Shown piece after piece: positions 23,727 to 35,756 of a stretch of 64,000 nucleotides of DNA. Each line of letters starts with the position of its first letter. Position 1 is the stretch's first letter. The position numbers and the translations under genes are program-made. This DNA is from Erythroxylum novogranatense (taxonomy: Eukaryota; Streptophyta; Magnoliopsida; Malpighiales; Erythroxylaceae), in NCBI GenBank assembly GCA_029891385.1, contig CM057228.1, positions 79,720,964-79,784,963 on the forward strand, given 5' to 3'. The notes beneath the pieces are model-generated. The model made no database searches and was not told the DNA's origin. It worked only from the letters and a program-made list of their open reading frames with translations.

Positions 23727-26602
23727 TATAACATCCCGTTACCGGAGTGACGAGTATATTTGTAAATTGGATCGGGTCAGGTTAAAGTACAGGCAAATGT
23801 GAATTCTTCATGCATTATAGTTTCTATAGTCATCGGTAAATGATTATTGATGGCATAAGTATATGAATATGCGTACATGTATGACATTTCCCGATTGAAT
23901 TGTGGAAATTGGAAATTTGTGTGAAAAGTGTATAAATGAGTTTTGTATATGAATTGGAATGAGAAAAATTGAATTTAGAGAACTGGATTATGAGATTGGA
24001 GTGTAGGAATATGCAATTCCTAATTTTGTGAATTTATGGAAAATTTTCTGGAATTTTTAGAGAATCGAGTCCGGACCGGAAAAATGGTATAGTGACTGAT
24101 AAACCAGATTTCGGGTCCGTGATTGATTGACAATTGATATGAGGCAAGTTGAATTATGAATTTAGGATTTATTATTAATTGTTATTGCGTATCGGGAGAA
24201 ATCAGAATTAGAAATTGGATTGAGGTTGTTCGATCTGGACTGGTGGCAATTAATTGCCAAACAAGTCTTAAGGTATTCAGTATATATATATAAGCTTAAG
24301 ATAAGCTTAAATGTTCATTGTCATCATCGATGGTCGTGGGTGTGCTTGAACGTGGAGTTGAAATTCTTGGAGGATTTTCGAAGGGTTCTAGCTTGAATCA
24401 AGTAAGTTTATACTTGTTTATGCTATTTGATCATAGATTTGAGTAAGAAATTGTTTAGAAATTGGAAAATGTCGATGATAGGGTTTCGTTGATTTTGATT
24501 TGGGTTTCTGAAGAAAAGTGAGTTAAATGATGATTTGAGGTTAGAAATAAGTTGGGTTTAAGGTTTAAAACTGATTGAGAGTGTTTAGAATGGATTTGGA
24601 TGGATTGAATATCTGAGAAATCTGGAAATTTCTGGGTTTTCTGGGCGTGTTCGTTGTTGCCTTGGCCATGATGAACAACAACGCTTGTGAGCATTTCAGA
24701 ATAACCAGACGCCGCGACGTCTTGTGGAAGCCTTGCCATGCGAGGAAGAAAGGAGGACGTCGCAGCCTACGCGGTTCATGCCATGCTAACGTGGCGAGAA
24801 TGGAGTCATGCATGGCGAAGAATCTAATGCCGCGACGAGGAATGCTGATTTGTCCAAAATAAGATTTTTGAGGTTTTAAATTATGGGGATCTAGGAATTT
24901 GATAGTTCAATTACCTATGGATTAAATTCAATATGGAGATTATGAATTTGGAGAATTAGTTTTTTATGGATTGGCTATGGATCAATTGAATTTCTGAGAC
25001 TAGGAATTTCAATCTGGGAGAATGAAATGAAGTGATTTTTAAGATGATTGTTACAAGTAATGAATTTGAGATTTGATTTCGATTGAATTGTTTTCTAAGT
25101 GATTAATTGGAATTTAGAGATTAAGAATTTGAATTGATAAGATGGAATTTCGGATTTTAATTCGATGATTATGGGAATCTAGTGACAATAAATAGTGATT
25201 GTGATTTTAATTGGAAGGTGACTGCAGAGAATTGAATATTAGTCTATTGACTTATGGTAATTGGATTTTGCTATGAATTAGAGTGAAAGTGATCGAATTG
25301 GGAAAATTTAGGGAATGTCATAACATGTACAGTACTCAGTGTATTTACTATATTTGCATTTTTGAATATTGGAAATTGTGCAATGAGTGATATTCGATTT
25401 TTCTGATTGTTTTAAAGACACCGATGGAGCAATTCCACGGGCAGTGTTGAGACTTCCAGGCTGTAGCTCGGAAGTGCAGGTGAGTAACCTAGTTGGTTTC
25501 TCAACCTTTATGTGTTTAATTTTATGCAAATATGCCATGTGGAGTTAAGGACGGATTATATGTGTTTGATTTGATTGATTCCGGACCACGGGTGTTCGGG
25601 ATAGTTGGACTGTGATATAGAAGTGTTGATCGTGCATAAATTGTTCATAATTGATTTCAAATGGTGAGAATTAGGTATATGGAATTCTAATATGATGCAT
25701 GTATTGTAAAGTGGACATGTGCATACATGCATAACAGTATGATCAGATAAAAGACAGTTGTGACCGGTGCGACCCTCAGATATGAGAGCTTTAAGCTCAA
25801 CGCACGAGGCTTCGTGCTAACGATTGTCGAGCTATATGCTCAACGTATTAGGGCTTTTGAGCCCAATGTTTTCGAGCCAATGGCTCAACGTATATGAGCT
25901 CAAAGCATGCGGTCACAACAACGAAAGAAAATGAAAGAGTCACATGTACATTACATATATGAATATTTATATGCGAATTGTGTGAAAGGCGTCGCCTTAT
26001 ATGTGTGAATTTGGTAATGCATGGATTAATTTGGAATGTGATATTATGTGATACAATGTGAATTGATTGTGAATGCATGAGTTGGGTGAACCATCGATGA
26101 TAGTTTCTCATTGAGTTATAAACTCACCCAACATTGCATCTATTTTTCAGGCGAAGAGTACCCGTTAGACTAACGGGAGTATGATCGTTACTAGCAAGCG
26201 CGTAGTAGCAGTCGGGATCGGTGTCGTCACATCTGCATTTAGTATGTTGTTTTGTTTGGTGGGCCCTAGCTTAATAAATGTAATAGTGTGTTGAGATTTT
26301 GATTCTTGAATTGTGTTGAAATGGCATCGAGCCCAGTTGGGTCATGCCTTTACGCTTATGTCTTGATTGAGCCTGTTGAGTGCTAATTAATAACTGAAAG
26401 TGTTTTGTATCTGAAAATGTTTTTGTGATATGTCGGGCCCAAAGTGTGTTTTGATTTCCGCGGGTTAAAGCGTTTTTGGAAGAAAAATTTCATAGCGAGT
26501 TTTAAATTGTGATTGACTGCTCTAGCATGCCACCCTCGCGGGTCACGGGCTCGGATGTCACTGTAGATGTCGGGTTCGGGTTTCATGGGAGTTAGTGCTA
26601 CA
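23727..26602 (+). repeat. Element F 5' LTR (2876 bp)
   Basis: Starts TATAACATCCCG and ends GTGCTACA before the PBS. Nearly identical to the 3' LTR except in the GC-rich cassette (24650-24845), which differs strongly, and at many CAG/CTG/CG sites. Features: palindrome and TATA-like run (24243-24293), donor-like CAAGTAAGT near 24397, GCAGGTGAGT near 25480, TTTTTCAG near 26150, and a degraded copy of the hairpin series (25787-25896). Confidence 0.9.
24243..24293 (+). promoter_or_regulatory. Candidate promoter of element F LTR
   Basis: A perfect 16-bp palindrome, TGGCAATTAATTGCCA, lies about 23 bp before a TATATATATATAAG run. The 3' LTR has the same pair (33386-33401 and about 33424-33440). This arrangement suggests a dimeric regulator site before a TATA box. 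Not demonstrated. Confidence 0.4.
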
Positions 26603-26751
26603 TTTGTGGTATCGAGCCCGTACAATCTTACATGGGCTTTCTGAAAAGTGTGTCAAATTGCATACATTTAAGTCATGTCATCGGCAGATAGTGACAACTG
26701 ATCCCCAGTCTAGCATATGAGTCTCATACATGAGCCTGTACTAGTGATTTA
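26603..26751 (+). other. Element F internal region, 5' part
   Basis: PBS region and about 130 bp matching G's internal start. It ends with ATTTA (26747-26751), the target site of H. Non-coding. Confidence 0.8.
26607..26617 (+). other. Element F primer binding site, one base short
   Basis: TGGTATCGAGC; it lacks the A of TGGTATCAGAGC, a CAG-to-CG type change seen elsewhere in this LTR pair. Initiator tRNA-Met type. Confidence 0.8.
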
Positions 26752-29700
26752 TGTTGGACCCCGTCTCCGAGGCCCAACATTCGGACCCATATAAGTATGG
26801 AAGACCCAAAACCGACACAAAATTGACCACAAAAGGAGAAATCTTGAAATAAAAAATTTGGCTTTGGATTTTTAAGAAAATATGTTCCTTACGCTCTCAC
26901 GGTTCCAACGCCACTGAAATCGTTCAATTCGGATTTGAAAAGAAAAAGTTATGACAAAAATGTTATCTTAAAGAAAACAGTGAAAACAGTCCCTCTACCG
27001 ACTTCATGTAAATATTTGAAAACTTTAGAGGCAAAATTACTAATTGGCTCCTTCATAAAAAGTGTAGATTTATGTCTCTAGTTTCATTTAAAACAAGAAT
27101 CGCCTCAACCCGAGCCCTATAGCTCCAAATATTTAAAATTTGTGAAGTATATTCAGAAAGAATCAGCCGACCTCCACACTTTGTTTCAAACCACCCTTTT
27201 CAATTTAAAGTAAATACTGGAAAATCAAGTGTAAAAAGATAGAAAAATTTCTTAGAAATCCATCGGTTCGAAAATCAGCTCAATCGAAGGTCTATGCAAA
27301 AAGTTATGACCAAAAGAAGGGAGAAGGGTCGATAAATAGAAGCAGACGATAAAACTGAGACGCAAAAAGTCAACTCAGACGCAAAAGTCAACTCAGACGC
27401 AAAAAGTCAACTTAGACGCAAAAAGTTAACGCAGACGCAAAAAGTCAACTCAGACGCAAAAGTCAACGCAGACGCAAAAAGTCAACGCAGACGCAAAAAG
27501 TCAACTCAGACGCAAAAAGTCAACTGCGTCTCACTACTCCCCAAAACGTCTCTACTTAAAAGATGCATAACTTTATACTCAGAACTCCAAATTAGACACG
27601 GTCAGAAGCGTTGGAAAGCTAGGAGAAAAATCTATATTTTTCAAGAAGGGCTCACCAGCAAGCTCGGACTCTAAGGGAATCAAAAGTTCCCACTAAGACA
27701 GGTCGGCTAGCTCTCCACAAACAGTACCAGAACTTGCGATCTCCACAACTTTTGACCCAGAACTCCAAATTTAGTAAACTTAGTGTCTGTGGAAAGGTAA
27801 AAGAATTATCTACAACTTTCATGAAGACCACCCACCTATATTCCATCTCTATATGGGTCAAAAGTGGACTCAAAGCTTCTGCTACCAACTTCACTTTGAC
27901 ACCTACATTTAATTCCAAATGACTTGACCTACCCATTAACTCATCTTAAATAGCTCATAAAACCCCCTTGGGAGAGCTCTACAGCCCGGCTAACACTCAA
28001 CAATATTAAATGATCTCCTACTACTTGTAGCAACCCAAAAATTTCAGAAAACACAACATACCCAATTCAAAGACTTTCACAACTCACACACCATAAGAAA
28101 CTTTCCAAAGAAGCTCTCCCAAGACAAAAACCCAGCAGAAACCCAACAAGAACTCAAACACAACCTTCATTCCACATCTTCTACCCAAACACATGTATTA
28201 ACTACAAGTAACACAATTATACAAAAGGGAATACTTGTTCTCTTCATTCTCATTTCTAATCGACCAAAAGTGCATTAATAGCTTTGATTACATAACAACA
28301 TATTCATCATGATTTAACACCAAGTACAAAATACAAAAGATGCTCCATGCTTGTTATGCTTGCAAAGTTATCCCAAAAGTGAGTCACTAACTTAATGCAA
28401 AAATATCTAAAGTCTTGGAGTTTTCCCGATGCCTTGCAAGGTCCGATGCTAGACTTGAGCTTTTCACTGTGGAGGGAAATGGGGTGAGCTAACACGGCTC
28501 GGTGGCTAATACGCCTATAGCCATCGTAATGAGCCATGCAACACATATATTCATACATATAGTCATGCATATATCAAACAATCCTAAAACATTCACAGAA
28601 CATCATTTTAGGTGTAACAAACATTACATTACATAAAGCCTAACATGACAACTTTATCAATTATAACACTTATGATGCATCATACACAATAAAATTTGAA
28701 TGAAAAATGCACAATCACATGGCTAGAGAGTTTCCGTAAACACAACGAGTCCGATTTCTCAGGATCTCGTGGCCACAAGCGGGCAGCCGGGAGAAGGCTA
28801 GGTCAACGTGCACGTGACTATCACAACGGGGTTCTCTCTTGCCCACACACACAAATAATCTATGCTCAAATAGTTTCATTCATAGGTTTCTTCAAAATTT
28901 TCCAGTATGCACAATTCCATACTTTACATAATTCCATACTTTACATTTCTTTCAAAGACAAGATGCCACATTTCACATACATATCCAAATATTAATCGGA
29001 AATCAACTTTTTACACAAATATAAGACAAAGCACATAAGCATACAAGGTCACTCATTACATAATGACTATAAACGCATTACCCATCTAAAATGTCAGAAA
29101 TCTGAGTTCACAAATGTCCTTCCTCTCTCTCTTGAGTGAGGTTTCCTTAGTTCCTTGATAAAACACATTTCAATTTAATTTCGAAACTCATCGGAAAGTT
29201 ATAACATTCAAGAATCGAAGGAAAACTAACAATAACCTCAAACCTAACCTATCTATAACCCATTTAAGCTAGAATAACCAAAACCCTAGCTTAGGAATCA
29301 CAAAACCACTCATCTCTTCTTTCTTTCTTCATTCCTACACAAACCCTAACCTTCATTTCATCCCCTTTCTTGAATCTAACTCAAAGGAAGATAGATACTT
29401 ACCTTAAGCTCTTGATTTCTCTTCCCTTTTTCCACTTTTCTTCTTCTTCACAAGCCTCCCACGATTTTTCTCTCTTCCTTTCTTCCTTGTCCGACCACTC
29501 TTCCTTTCTCCTCTAGCTCACGTTTTCTTCTCTTCTTTCTTTTGTTCTACGACACTTGCTTACTCCTCTTCTCCTCTTTAATTCACTTATTCTCATTTAA
29601 CTCTTCCTACACCAAAACTATGTAGTTTTGGCTTCTCACTTAAGTTCCTTTGGGCTCTCCTCCTCCTCTCAAGCCCACTACACCTCACCCATTAATTCCT

Positions 29701-29928
29701 AATCCTCCTCCTCATTCCACTTAATCCATTTACCTAAAGCCCATACTTTCCAATATTGAATCCAAGCCTTAAATTAATTTCTAACTTCTAATCCCAAGCC
29801 CAACATAAAAATATTTATATAAACACATAATTAAATCAATTAAGACAAAATTAAAAAATAATTTAACGAATAAATCCATAAATCAATAAATAATTAATTA
29901 AATAAAAAAAATTTTTCGGGGCCCAACA
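26752..29928 (-). mobile_element. Solo LTR H (3177 bp)
   Basis: TGTTGGACCCC to GGGGCCCAACA, flanked by ATTTA on both sides (26747-26751 and 29929-29933). No PBS, PPT or internal region, so it is a product of LTR-LTR recombination. It is minus-oriented: purine-rich leader, GGTAAGT donor (RC of 29396-29405) and CTCCACAG acceptor (28467) read on the minus strand, and it resembles the LTRs of C. It contains a 19-bp tandem repeat and 181-bp spaced units. Confidence 0.88.
27357..27530. repeat. Tandem repeat of about 19 bp in solo LTR H
   Basis: Nine copies of GACGCAAAAAGTCAACTCA with A4/A5 and CT/CG variation. It sits next to the AAAAGTTATGACC phrase that borders the cassettes of other LTRs, so it is this family's version of the cassette. 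Confidence 0.92.
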
Positions 29929-32869
29929 ATTTAAGTGGCTAGAAATAGTGAGGAAAAGATGATGTGGAAAATGTGATAAATGAAAGTTGTGGGTGGAAAT
30001 CAAGGAATAAGAACGAGTGTATGGTATGATATAATAATTGGAGAATTAGTGTATTGGTACTGATGGGCGTATTATGAAATACGACATTAGAATGATATGG
30101 GAACAATCTGTGGATGGTGAACATGTATAGGAAGATTATGAAGATATGTGAAAGATGGCAAGATTAAAAGTGTATAAGGAAAGTGAATGGAAATAAAATG
30201 TTTTATGATCAGAGTTGCGCAGCGAAAGCGTGATGGGAGTTTTGATTGTTGTGATATGGATTTAAGTGTGATTGCGTAAAACGAAATAATGAAAAGATTG
30301 AAAGGTAAGAAAATGATATTGATAGATGAAAAAGCTGAACAGTTGTTAAGGTCAGTGGATTTGCCTATGCGAATGCACACCTGAAAATGGAAATGATATC
30401 GGAAATCAATTGGTGAGTTATTGGATAACCGCCAATTTTTATAGTTAAAATTGAGATGGAGTAAGAAATGAAAGCACGTATAGTGATTATTTGGGAATGA
30501 ATTGAGATTGTAATTAGGATATTGGTATGGTAAAATCCTCATGATCAAAAAAAAAAAAGAGATTGAGGTGCCTTTAGCGTAAGTGACTAATTGGTAAATT
30601 GATGTAATAATTTTAATGGTATGTACCCCAATGAACGGTATTAAAAAGGATGTTCTGGTTATGTGGATTATGACATAGATTGAACTTCACGGGATAGCGT
30701 GAATAGTCGAAATTGATTTCCTGAGGTATTGAGAAAAGATTGTGAGACAAATTGTTCCTCATTGGAGACGTATGATATATATAAAAAGTTATGCAAATAG
30801 ATCATAGGTGTAAGGAGTTCATTATTTCTTGAAGAGTGAAATATCTAAATTGTGTTTAAAGTGGATGATGACTATGATCATCGATGATCGATGAATACAA
30901 TTGAAAAGTGAAGAAGATAAATTAGCACGATTGAGGAAATCGTATAGTATGCAAGTTTTATAAGAGACAATTAGATCTTGATTGAAAATTTAATGGATGA
31001 ATTATTATTCGAACACGGTATCGAGAGATTAAATACAAATAGAGGTGTTGTTAAATGTGAAATTGTAAAGGAAGGTACACAAGGAATTTGGAGTTATTTT
31101 AGGATTAATTGTATCTTGGATCGTCTAAAATTGGTAAAGGTCTTGACCTTAATCGATAAGGAAAGTGTTGGAGGAGAGATATGAAATATATGACTAATGA
31201 TCGTAAGAGGAGACATTTGAAGAAATGTTCAATTCGAGTATTGATCGTATCATTTTGAATTGGAGATGTTACTATATGTAATGAATTGTAAAGATTAAAA
31301 AGTGATTGATTGAAATAGTGTAAAGAGATTCTATATGTATGGAGATCAGTATAAGCTTATGGGCTGTATTGGTATTTGATGATTTGAAAATTTATTGTAT
31401 TAGACATTGTATTGGAATGTGTTGTGAAAGCTTGGAAATTCATTAAATACGAAATTGTTTTGGATGTATATCGTTTGTAAAGCAATAATGATTAAGTTAT
31501 ATGAGTGAATTGGGAAAAATGACTATGCATTTGAGTGTTTTAGAAATTTCGTTAATGGAGCAAATAATGAGGCAATAAGGTTATGATACCCAACGTAAGA
31601 ATGAGTGTAAACTGTCGAGTTTGGTAAAGCGCAAAAAGAATGTATTAGCGATTGGAATTCCAACCCAAGTGTGCGGTGTGTATTAAAAGCATGGCAAAAT
31701 CCGAATTGAGAATGTTGAAATAGTGGACCTTATCGAGAAAATTTGTGAATAGCTTAGCTATAAAGAAAATGAGTAATGTGATTGACTAGACTAAGAAATA
31801 TGAGTAAAACTCATTATAGGAATTGTTAGTGAAAACTCGAGGAATAATCGAAGTTATCGAGTGTATTAGAAGAGTAATAGAAAGTAAAATATGACATTGA
31901 GAAATGATAAGTATGTTGGACCTCCATAGTTGACTGTGTGTTATCAATCCGAAACTAATATATGTTTGGAGTCCATAGGATTATGAGATTGATGTATAGG
32001 TAAGATTGATTGTGTTACATTGGAGATATCATTTGAAAAGTGTATAAAAAGGTCTTATAGCTAAAAAGGGGTTGTTCATCCCGATAGTAAAATGAACAGG
32101 ACCTAATACAGTCAAAGGCCCTGAATGATTTGAGTTAAGATTGATAGGTGTTTTGAATCGGTAATAGGGGTTAAGAAATTCAAATTGACGAGAATGAGTC
32201 AAATTGATGATTATCGAGATTGTTGAAATCTTATGAGATTAGTAAATTGATATAGGAGAGATGCAATATGATAAGCGATACATGCAATGTTTCTAAATGT
32301 TCACCTCGGCCAAACTAGGCATTGATTGAGAAAAAAAGGGTAAATGGGAAATTAAGTTCGTTATTAGTGACCTTGATGTGACCGTGGTGTGACTAGATAA
32401 TAACCTAAAAGATGAATTGGATTTGGAAAGTGTCATATGGACAGAAATAGGAAATATCGATATGATCTGATGTGTATGTCATTGGTATTGGATATAAAGA
32501 ATTACGAGAAATCGAAAAGAAATCGTTAAAACAGTATAAAGTTTGAGAAAGGAAAAAGAGGTAAGTAAGTGATTGTAGTGTGATTAAGATGGCAAGTCAG
32601 TCTAAAATCCTAAAAGATGATTCGGATCCAAAATGTTACATAGACTGGATTAGAAAATATTGTTAGGATCCGATGTATGTGTTATCGATATTGGAAGTGA
32701 TAAATTGTGATTAATAAGGCAATGTAGAGTTAAGAAAGATTTGGCAGAAATTATGCGTATAGTGAAATAAGTGGAAATCAGAGGATCAGTGATCGAAAAG
32801 ACTCCCCTATCTTCTTGACAAATCGTATATAAAATTTCGAGGACGAAATTTTTATTAGGAGGGGAGAAT
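29929..32869 (+). other. Element F internal region, 3' part (non-coding)
   Basis: Resumes with the second ATTTA. About 2.9 kb rich in GAA/GAT/TGA with stops in every frame. The longest plus stretch, 30978-31184, has no recognisable motif. Parts align with G's internal region (for example GGTTAT near 31575 and AGCTTATGGGCTGTATTGG near 31350). It ends with ATTTCGAGGACGAAATTTTT and the PPT. Confidence 0.7.
32856..32869 (+). other. Element F polypurine tract
   Basis: TTAGGAGGGGAGAA directly before the TGTAACATCCC start of the 3' LTR; plus-strand primer. Confidence 0.85.
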
Positions 32870-35756
32870 TGTAACATCCCGTTACCGAAGTGACGGGTAT
32901 ATTTGTAAATTGGATCAGGTCAGGTTAAAGTACAGGCAAATGTGAATTCTTCATGCATTATAGTTTCTATAGTCATCGGTAAATGATTATTGATGGCATA
33001 AGTATATGAATATGCGTACATGTATGACATTTCCCGATTGTATTGTGGAAATTGGAAATTTGTGTGAAAAGTGTATAAATGAGTTTTGTATATGAATTGG
33101 AATGAGAAAAATTGAATTTAGAGAACTGGATTATGAGATTGGAGTGTAGGAATATGCAATTCCTAATTTTGTGAATTTATGAAAATTTTTCTGGAATTTT
33201 TAGAGAATCGAGTCCGGACCGGAAAAATGGTATAGTGACTGATAAACCAGATTCCGGGTCCGTGATTGATTGGCAATTGATATGAGGCAAGTTGAATTAT
33301 GACTTTAGGATTTATTATTAATTGTTATTGCGTATCGGGAGAAATCAGAATCAGAAATTGGATTGAGGTTGTTCGATCTAGACTGGTGGCAATTAATTGC
33401 CAAACAAGTCTTAAGGTATTCAGTATATATATATATAAGCTTAAATGTTCATTGTCATCATCGATGGTCGTGGGTGTGCTTGAACGTGGAGTTGAAATTC
33501 TTGGAGGATTTTCGAAGGGTTCTAGCTTGAATCAAGTAAGTTTATACTTGTTTATGCTATTTGATCATAGATTTGAGTAAGAAATTGTTTAGAAATTGGA
33601 AAATGTCGATGATAGGGTTTCGTTGATTTTGATTTGGGTTTCTGAAGAAAAGTGAGTTAAATGATGATTTGAGGTTAGAAATAAGTTGGGTTTAAGGTTT
33701 AAAACTGATTGAGAGTGTTTAGAATGGATTTGGATGGATTGAATATCTGAGAAATCTGGAAATTTCTGGGTTTTCTGGGCGTGTTCGTTGTTGCACGCCG
33801 CAGCGCATGAAGAACACGCCGCGGCGAGCATTTCAGAAATGCTTTGCCACGTCGCGGCATACGCGGTGCGTACTCCGCGATGAAGCGTGCGGTTTGCCGC
33901 GGCGAGGCGAGTTACGCTGTGGCGAACGTGGCGAGAAATGGGAGCTCGCCGCGACGAAGGATCTGATGCCGTGGCGAGGAATGCTGATTTGTCCAAAATA
34001 AGATTTTTGAGGTTTTAAATTATGGGGATTTAGGAATTTGATAGTTCAATTACCTATGGATTAAATTCAATATGGAGATTATGAATTTGGAGAATTAGTT
34101 TTTTATGGATTGGCTATGGATCAATTGAATTTCTGAGACTAGGAATTTCAATCTGGGAGAATGAAATGAAGTGATTTTTAAGATGATTGTTACAAGTAAT
34201 GAATTTGAGATTTGATTTCAATTGAATTGTTTTCTAAGTGATTAATTGAAATTTAGAGATTAAGAATTTGAATTGATAAGATGAAATTTCGGATTTTAAT
34301 TCGATGATTATGGGAATCTAGTGACAATAAATAGTGATTGTGATTTTAATTGGAAGGTGACTGCAGAGAATTGAATATTAGTCTATTGACTTATAGTAAT
34401 TGGATTTTGCTATGAATTAGAGTGAAAGTGATCGAATTGGGAAAATTTAGGGAATGTCATAACATGTACAGTACTCAGTGTATTTACTATATTTGCATTT
34501 TTGAATATTGGAAATTGTGCAATGAGTGATATTCGATTTTTCGGATTGTTTAAAGGCACCGATGGAGCAATTCCACAGGCGATCTTTGAGACTTCCAGGC
34601 TGTAGCTCCGGAAGTGCGGTGAGTAACCTAGTTGGTTTCTCAACCTTTATGTGTTTAATTTTATGCAAATATGCCATGTGGAGTTAAGGACGGATTATAT
34701 GTGTTTGATTTGATTGATTCCGGACCACGAGTGTTCGGGATAGTTGGACTGTGATATAGAAGTGTTGATCGTGCATAAATTGTTCATAATTGATTTCAAT
34801 TGGTGAGAATTAGGTATATGGAATTCTAATATGATGCATGTATTGTAAAGTGGACATGTGCATACATGCATATGATATGATCGAGATAAAAGGCGATTGT
34901 GACCGGTGCGTACCATCAGTATATGAGAGCTTTAAGCTCAACGCACAGGGCTTCGTGCCCAACGATTGTCAGAGCTATATGCTCAACGTATTAGGGCTTT
35001 TGAGCCCAATGTTTTCAGAGCCAATGGCTCAACGTATATGAGCTCAGGCGCACGGTCACAACAACGAAAGAAAATGAAAGAGTCACATGTACATTACATA
35101 TATGAATATTTATACGCGAATTGTGTGAAAGGCGATACGCCTTATATGTGTGAATTTGGTAATGCATGGATTAATTTGGAATGTGATATTATGTGATACA
35201 ATGTGAATTGATTGTGAATGCATGAGTTGGGTGAACCATCGATGATGGTTTCTCATTAAGTTCGCAAACTCACCCAACATTGCATCTATTTTTCAGGAAC
35301 TGAAGAGTACCCCGTTAGACTAACGGGAGTATGATCGTTGCTAGCAAGGCAGAGTAGCGGGTCGGGATCAGTGTCGTCACATCTGCATGAGTACAGTGTT
35401 TTGTTTGGTGGGCCCTAGCTTAATAAATGTAATAGTGTGTTGAGATTTTGATTACTGAATTGTGTTCAGAAATGGCATCGAGCCCAGTTGGGTCATGCCT
35501 TTCTGCTTATGTGCTGATTGAGCACTGTTGAGTGCTAATTAATAACTGAAAGTGCTTTGTATCTGAAAATGTTTTTGTGATATGTCGGGCCCAAAGTGTG
35601 TTTTGATTTCCGCACGTTAAAGCGTTTTTGGAAGAAAAATTTCATAGCGAGTTTTAAATTGTGATTGACTGCTCTAGCATGCCACCCTCGCGGGTCACGG
35701 GCTCGGATGTCACTGTAGATGTCGGGTTTGGGTTTCACGGGAGTTGGGGTGCTACA
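32870..35756 (+). repeat. Element F 3' LTR (2887 bp)
   Basis: TGTAACATCCCG to GGTGCTACA, then GCTTG. It has a GC-rich GCCGCGGCGAG cassette (33785-33985), donor-like CAAGTAAGT (33536), a candidate 63-bp exon (34556-34618), a second donor GTGAGTAACC (34619), a CTCACCC branch-like site and a TATTTTTCAG acceptor (35296). A hairpin series lies at 34927-35045. Confidence 0.9.
34927..35045. repeat. Series of short hairpins in element F LTR
   Basis: Five inverted repeats of 13-14 bp with starts at 34927, 34948, 34972, 34994 and 35018: GAGCTTTAAGCTC, GGGCTTCGTGCCC, GAGCTATATGCTC, GGGCTTTTGAGCCC and GAGCCAATGGCTC. A GAGCTC follows at 35040. Spacing is 21-24 bp and each is followed by AACG or AATG. Stems are kept while loops vary. 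Confidence 0.85.

Larger units (their letters stand above)
23727..35756 (+). mobile_element. Element F: large non-coding LTR retrotransposon (LARD-like)
   Basis: Two LTRs of 2876 and 2887 bp flank a PBS, about 3.1 kb of own internal sequence and a PPT. It is bounded by GCTTG on both sides (23722-23726 and 35757-35761). The internal region is interrupted by solo LTR H. It has no gag or pol; the same internal sequence occurs in G, so a non-coding internal domain is a family trait. A partner element must supply proteins. Confidence 0.88.

Noticed and set aside
23725..23738. F 5' LTR starting TGTATAACATCC (TG start with a 2-bp insertion)
   Set aside because: It gives no matching target duplication. 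TATAAC as the start gives GCTTG on both sides, and the same reading works for G.
27357..27530. CRISPR-like array
   Set aside because: The units are head-to-tail with no unique spacers and lie in a plant solo LTR.
29939..30548. Minus-strand protein genes in F's internal region
   Set aside because: The translations are rich in His, Phe, Ile and Ser, as expected from reading GAA/TGA-rich DNA backwards; no domain, and stops in the related G sequence.
33807..34001. Cys/Arg-rich small protein in F LTR
   Set aside because: Product of the GCCGCGGCG cassette; not kept in the partner LTR.
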